Below, one piece after another: positions 61,698 to 64,000 of a stretch of DNA of 64,000 nt; within the stretch, counting starts at the first letter, position 1; each line of letters begins with the position of its first letter. This DNA is from Caballeronia sp. SL2Y3 (GTDB lineage: Bacteria > Pseudomonadota > Gammaproteobacteria > Burkholderiales > Burkholderiaceae), in contig NZ_CP084260.1 in assembly GCF_022879575.1 (NCBI RefSeq), forward strand, positions 1,302,001 through 1,366,000, written 5' to 3'. The notes under the pieces were generated by a model. That model worked only from the letters and a program-made list of their open reading frames with translations. It was not told the origin of the DNA and did no database searches. The position numbers and the translations under genes are program-made.

Positions 61698-62459
61698 ATG
61701 ACCGGATCGACACTTGCCGCCAAGCTCGTCGCGGCCCGGCGTCAGCATCGACTGATCGAAACGCTGGAGCCGCGCGATCTCCCCGCCGACGCACCCACCG
61801 CTTACGCCATCCAGCACGAAGTCCTGCGCGACAGCCACGCGCGCATCGGCGCATGGAAGATCGGCGCGCGCGCGCCCGATGCGCTCGCGGCGGGCGCGCC
61901 CATCGACGCGGAATGTGTCTATGTTTCGCCCGCGCGCCTTCCTTTCGAAGGCTTCTTTCGCGTGCTAGTGGAACTGGAGATTGCGTTTCGCTTCGCGTAT
62001 GCGCTGCCCCCGAAGAACGATCCTTACACGCGCGCCGAAGTGCTCGCGGCGATCGGCGGCATTGCAGTCGCGCTCGAAGTGGTCGATAGCCGTTTCGCGC
62101 AATGGCCCAATCTCGATCCGCTCGCGCAGCTTGCGGACTCGCAGAACAACGGCGCGCTCATCACGAGCGGCATGGAACCTTACGAGGTCGTCGCGCCGGG
62201 CTTCGATTTTCTTGCGCCACGGCTTGAACTCACGCTCGATGGCGTGGGGATTGCTCCGGCTACCCTCGGCAATCCGGCGGGCGATCCTCGCGAACTGCTG
62301 CCCTGGCTCGTTAACCATTGTTCGCGCATGGGTTTGACGGTCGAGCCTTTCTGGACCATCACGACGGGCTCTTACACGGGCGCGTATCGCGTGGAAGGAC
62401 CGGCCATGGTGCACGGCTCCATTGATCGCATCGGAGAACTGGAGCTGGTGCTGACGTGA
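61698..62459 (+). CDS. 2-keto-4-pentenoate hydratase-like enzyme
   Basis: A 253-residue protein of the MhpD/FAH-type hydratase family. Visible family features are AYAIQHEVLRD, GAWKIGARAP, ELEIAFRF, ALEVVDSRFA, DSQNNGALITSG and GSYTGAYRVEGPA. Such enzymes hydrate 2-oxopent-4-enoate in meta-cleavage pathways, but no meta-cleavage genes lie nearby. GAGGGG precedes the ATG at 61698. Confidence 0.85.
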   Translation: MTGSTLAAKLVAARRQHRLIETLEPRDLPADAPTAYAIQHEVLRDSHARIGAWKIGARAPDALAAGAPIDAECVYVSPARLPFEGFFRVLVELEIAFRFAYALPPKNDPYTRAEVLAAIGGIAVALEVVDSRFAQWPNLDPLAQLADSQNNGALITSGMEPYEVVAPGFDFLAPRLELTLDGVGIAPATLGNPAGDPRELLPWLVNHCSRMGLTVEPFWTITTGSYTGAYRVEGPAMVHGSIDRIGELELVLT

Positions 62460-62784
62460 CCACATGCGCTCGCGAACATGCTTTGGCGGAAGGTCGCGGT
62501 GTAGCGATGAAGCAAGCGCGGCACAGCGAACATGCCGAAGCACACGCGAAGCGCACGCTGCATGACATGCGCGCGCAGATACGAACGACATCTTGGGACT
62601 GAGGATTGTAGGTGAACGAAAATAACCTACCAAGCTAGTGATTGTTCCGAGCAGCTTCTAAGCAAATCAACCAAGCAAGTGCGTGAAAAAAAATTCGAAA
62701 GGGTTTAGGATGAATTCAAGCGATGTCGTTTCGATAACGCGCGTTGAGACGACCAAGGCTTTCTGACTTCGGCGAGGAGGTAGC
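62460..62784 (+). other. 325-bp leader region of prkA
   Basis: No recognised gene. The second half is noticeably AT-richer than its surroundings (GTGAAAAAAAATTCG near 62682) and probably holds the prkA promoter. A 31-codon frame from ATG 62507 (MKQARHSEHAEAHAK...) to TGA 62602 is open, but it lacks a clear ribosome-binding site and known similarity. Confidence 0.45.
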
Positions 62785-64000
62785 ATGGATATCTACAGCA
62801 GTTTCGCGACCCGCTTCGAAAAAACGCGCGAGGAGGAATTCTCGCTCGAAGAGTATCTCGCGCTCTGCAAGGAAGATCCTGCCACATATGCAACAGCGGG
62901 CGAACGCATGCTGACGGCCATCGGGGAACCGGAAATGGTCGACACTCGCCTCGATCCGCGTTTATCGCGTGTGTTTGCAAACAAGGTCATCAAGGTGTAT
63001 CCGGCGTTCCGCGAGTTCTACGGAATGGAGGAAGTGATCGAGAACGTCGTGTCGTATTTCAGGCACGCCGCGCAGGGTTTAGAGGAGAAAAAGCAGATCC
63101 TGTATCTGCTCGGTCCCGTGGGCGGCGGCAAGTCGTCCATTGCAGAACGGCTCAAGCAACTCATGGAGCGCGTACCGTTCTATTCGCTCAAGGGTTCGCC
63201 CGTGAACGAATCGCCGCTCGGTCTTTTCGATTACGACGAAGACGGTCCGGTGCTCGAGGAACAGTACGGCATTCCGCGCCGTTACCTGAAGAGCATTCTT
63301 TCGCCGTGGGCCGTCAAGCGCCTGCACGAATACAACGGCGATATCCGCAAGTTCCGCGTGGTGCGCCGCTATCCGTCGATACTTCGGCAAATCGGCATCG
63401 CGAAGACGGAACCGGGCGACGAGAACAATCAGGACATCTCCTCGCTCGTCGGCAAGGTGGACATTCGCAAGCTCGAAACCTACTCGCAGGACGACGCCGA
63501 TGCTTACAGCTATTCCGGCGGCCTGTGCCTCGCGAATCAGGGCTTGCTCGAATTCGTCGAAATGTTCAAGGCGCCGATCAAGGTGCTGCATCCGCTTCTG
63601 ACCGCCACGCAGGAAGGCAACTTCAAGGGCACGGAAGGCTTCGGCGCCATTCCGTTCGACGGCGTGATTCTCGCGCACTCGAACGAATCGGAATGGAAGG
63701 CTTTCCGCAACAACAAGAACAACGAGGCGCTGCTCGATCGAATCTTCGTGGTGAAGGTGCCGTACTGCCTGCGCTATAGCGAAGAGGTGAAGATCTACGA
63801 GAAGCTCTTGCGCAACTCTTCGCTCGCGGAAGCGGTGTGCGCGCCGGGCACGCTCAAGATGATGGCGCAGATGGCCGTGCTCACGCGTTTGCACGAGCCG
63901 GAGAATTCGAGCCTCTTTTCGAAGATGCAGGTCTATGACGGCGAGAACCTGAAGGACACTGATCCCAAAGCAAAGTCGTATCAGGAGTATCGCGATTTCG
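62785..64000 (+). CDS. prkA: PrkA/YeaG serine protein kinase, 5' part (cut by the window edge)
   Basis: At least 405 residues of a PrkA kinase. The N-terminus MDIYSSFATRFEKTREEEFS, the AAA-type P-loop LLGPVGGGKSSIAERLK, and the regions SPLGLFDYDEDG, YSGGLCLANQGLLEFVEMFK and DGVILAHSNESEW are characteristic. In E. coli YeaG is induced in stationary phase and nitrogen limitation and is followed by yeaH and spoVR-like ycgB; those would lie beyond the window. GAGGAGG lies seven bases before the ATG. Confidence 0.95.
   Translation, partial: MDIYSSFATRFEKTREEEFSLEEYLALCKEDPATYATAGERMLTAIGEPEMVDTRLDPRLSRVFANKVIKVYPAFREFYGMEEVIENVVSYFRHAAQGLEEKKQILYLLGPVGGGKSSIAERLKQLMERVPFYSLKGSPVNESPLGLFDYDEDGPVLEEQYGIPRRYLKSILSPWAVKRLHEYNGDIRKFRVVRRYPSILRQIGIAKTEPGDENNQDISSLVGKVDIRKLETYSQDDADAYSYSGGLCLANQGLLEFVEMFKAPIKVLHPLLTATQEGNFKGTEGFGAIPFDGVILAHSNESEWKAFRNNKNNEALLDRIFVVKVPYCLRYSEEVKIYEKLLRNSSLAEAVCAPGTLKMMAQMAVLTRLHEPENSSLFSKMQVYDGENLKDTDPKAKSYQEYRDF

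Noticed and set aside
62507..62602. A 31-residue open frame before prkA as a gene
   Set aside because: No clear ribosome-binding site and no known family; kept only as part of the leader description.

Overview
The window is high-GC, densely coded bacterial DNA. Gene content and order point to a beta-proteobacterium of the Burkholderiaceae, most likely a Burkholderia/Paraburkholderia/Caballeronia relative. Evidence includes the tig-clpP-clpX-lon-(hupB)-tRNA-ppiD block, the mltG-tmk-holB-tatD block, 1345-residue PurL and SelO next to MsrB. No phage, insertion sequence, CRISPR array or plasmid gene was seen. This is a chromosomal core region with small accessory stretches. All calls come from reading the sequence and recognising protein families; no database search was run.

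Layout. 1-4630: the 5' part of a tRNA-Leu on the minus strand, then a probable metal-uptake module (His-rich DUF2946 protein, TonB-dependent receptor, PepSY membrane protein). 4641-6248: glycerate kinase on the minus strand, whose 3' end is repeated in tandem downstream. 6690-15613: protein quality control (trigger factor, ClpP, ClpX, Lon, a decayed hupB, tRNA-Val, tRNA-Asp, PpiD). 15737-22388: a lipoprotein, a divergent TesA-like esterase/ABC ATPase pair with overlapping start codons, pgi, nnrD/nnrE and a DadA-like oxidase. 22778-26815: purL. 26956-30882: minus-strand genes for a parvulin, BolA, YciB, MsrB and SelO.

30987-39215: a same-strand run of acyl-CoA and redox enzymes (acyl-CoA ligase, hydratase/dehydrogenase fusion, nicotinamidase, Dabb protein, hotdog thioesterase, CurA-like reductase, SDR, HSL-type esterase). 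The last gene also has its 3' end tandemly repeated downstream. 39803-42612: NRDE protein, YgfZ and a Gly/Ser-rich secreted protein, with an unassigned stretch at 41.6-42.2 kb. 42865-48174: mltG-tmk-holB-GNAT-tatD followed by ankyrin and Rap1a/Tai-like exported proteins. 48313-51008: trehalose-6-phosphate synthase and a GT4 glycosyltransferase. 51116-53508: small envelope or unknown proteins. 53688-59686: a ribose operon rbsB-rbsA-rbsC-rbsR-rbsK without rbsD. 59876-62459: a chemoreceptor with a CheR-type tail and a 2-keto-4-pentenoate hydratase-like enzyme. 62785-64000: the start of prkA, cut by the window edge.

The most unusual feature is a pair of unrelated loci with the same build. The last ~100 bp of a gene plus ~46-61 bp of its 3' flank form a 139-159 bp unit present about four times in tandem, filling a convergent intergenic region. 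A hupB pseudogene that has lost its start codon and frame is the second notable item.
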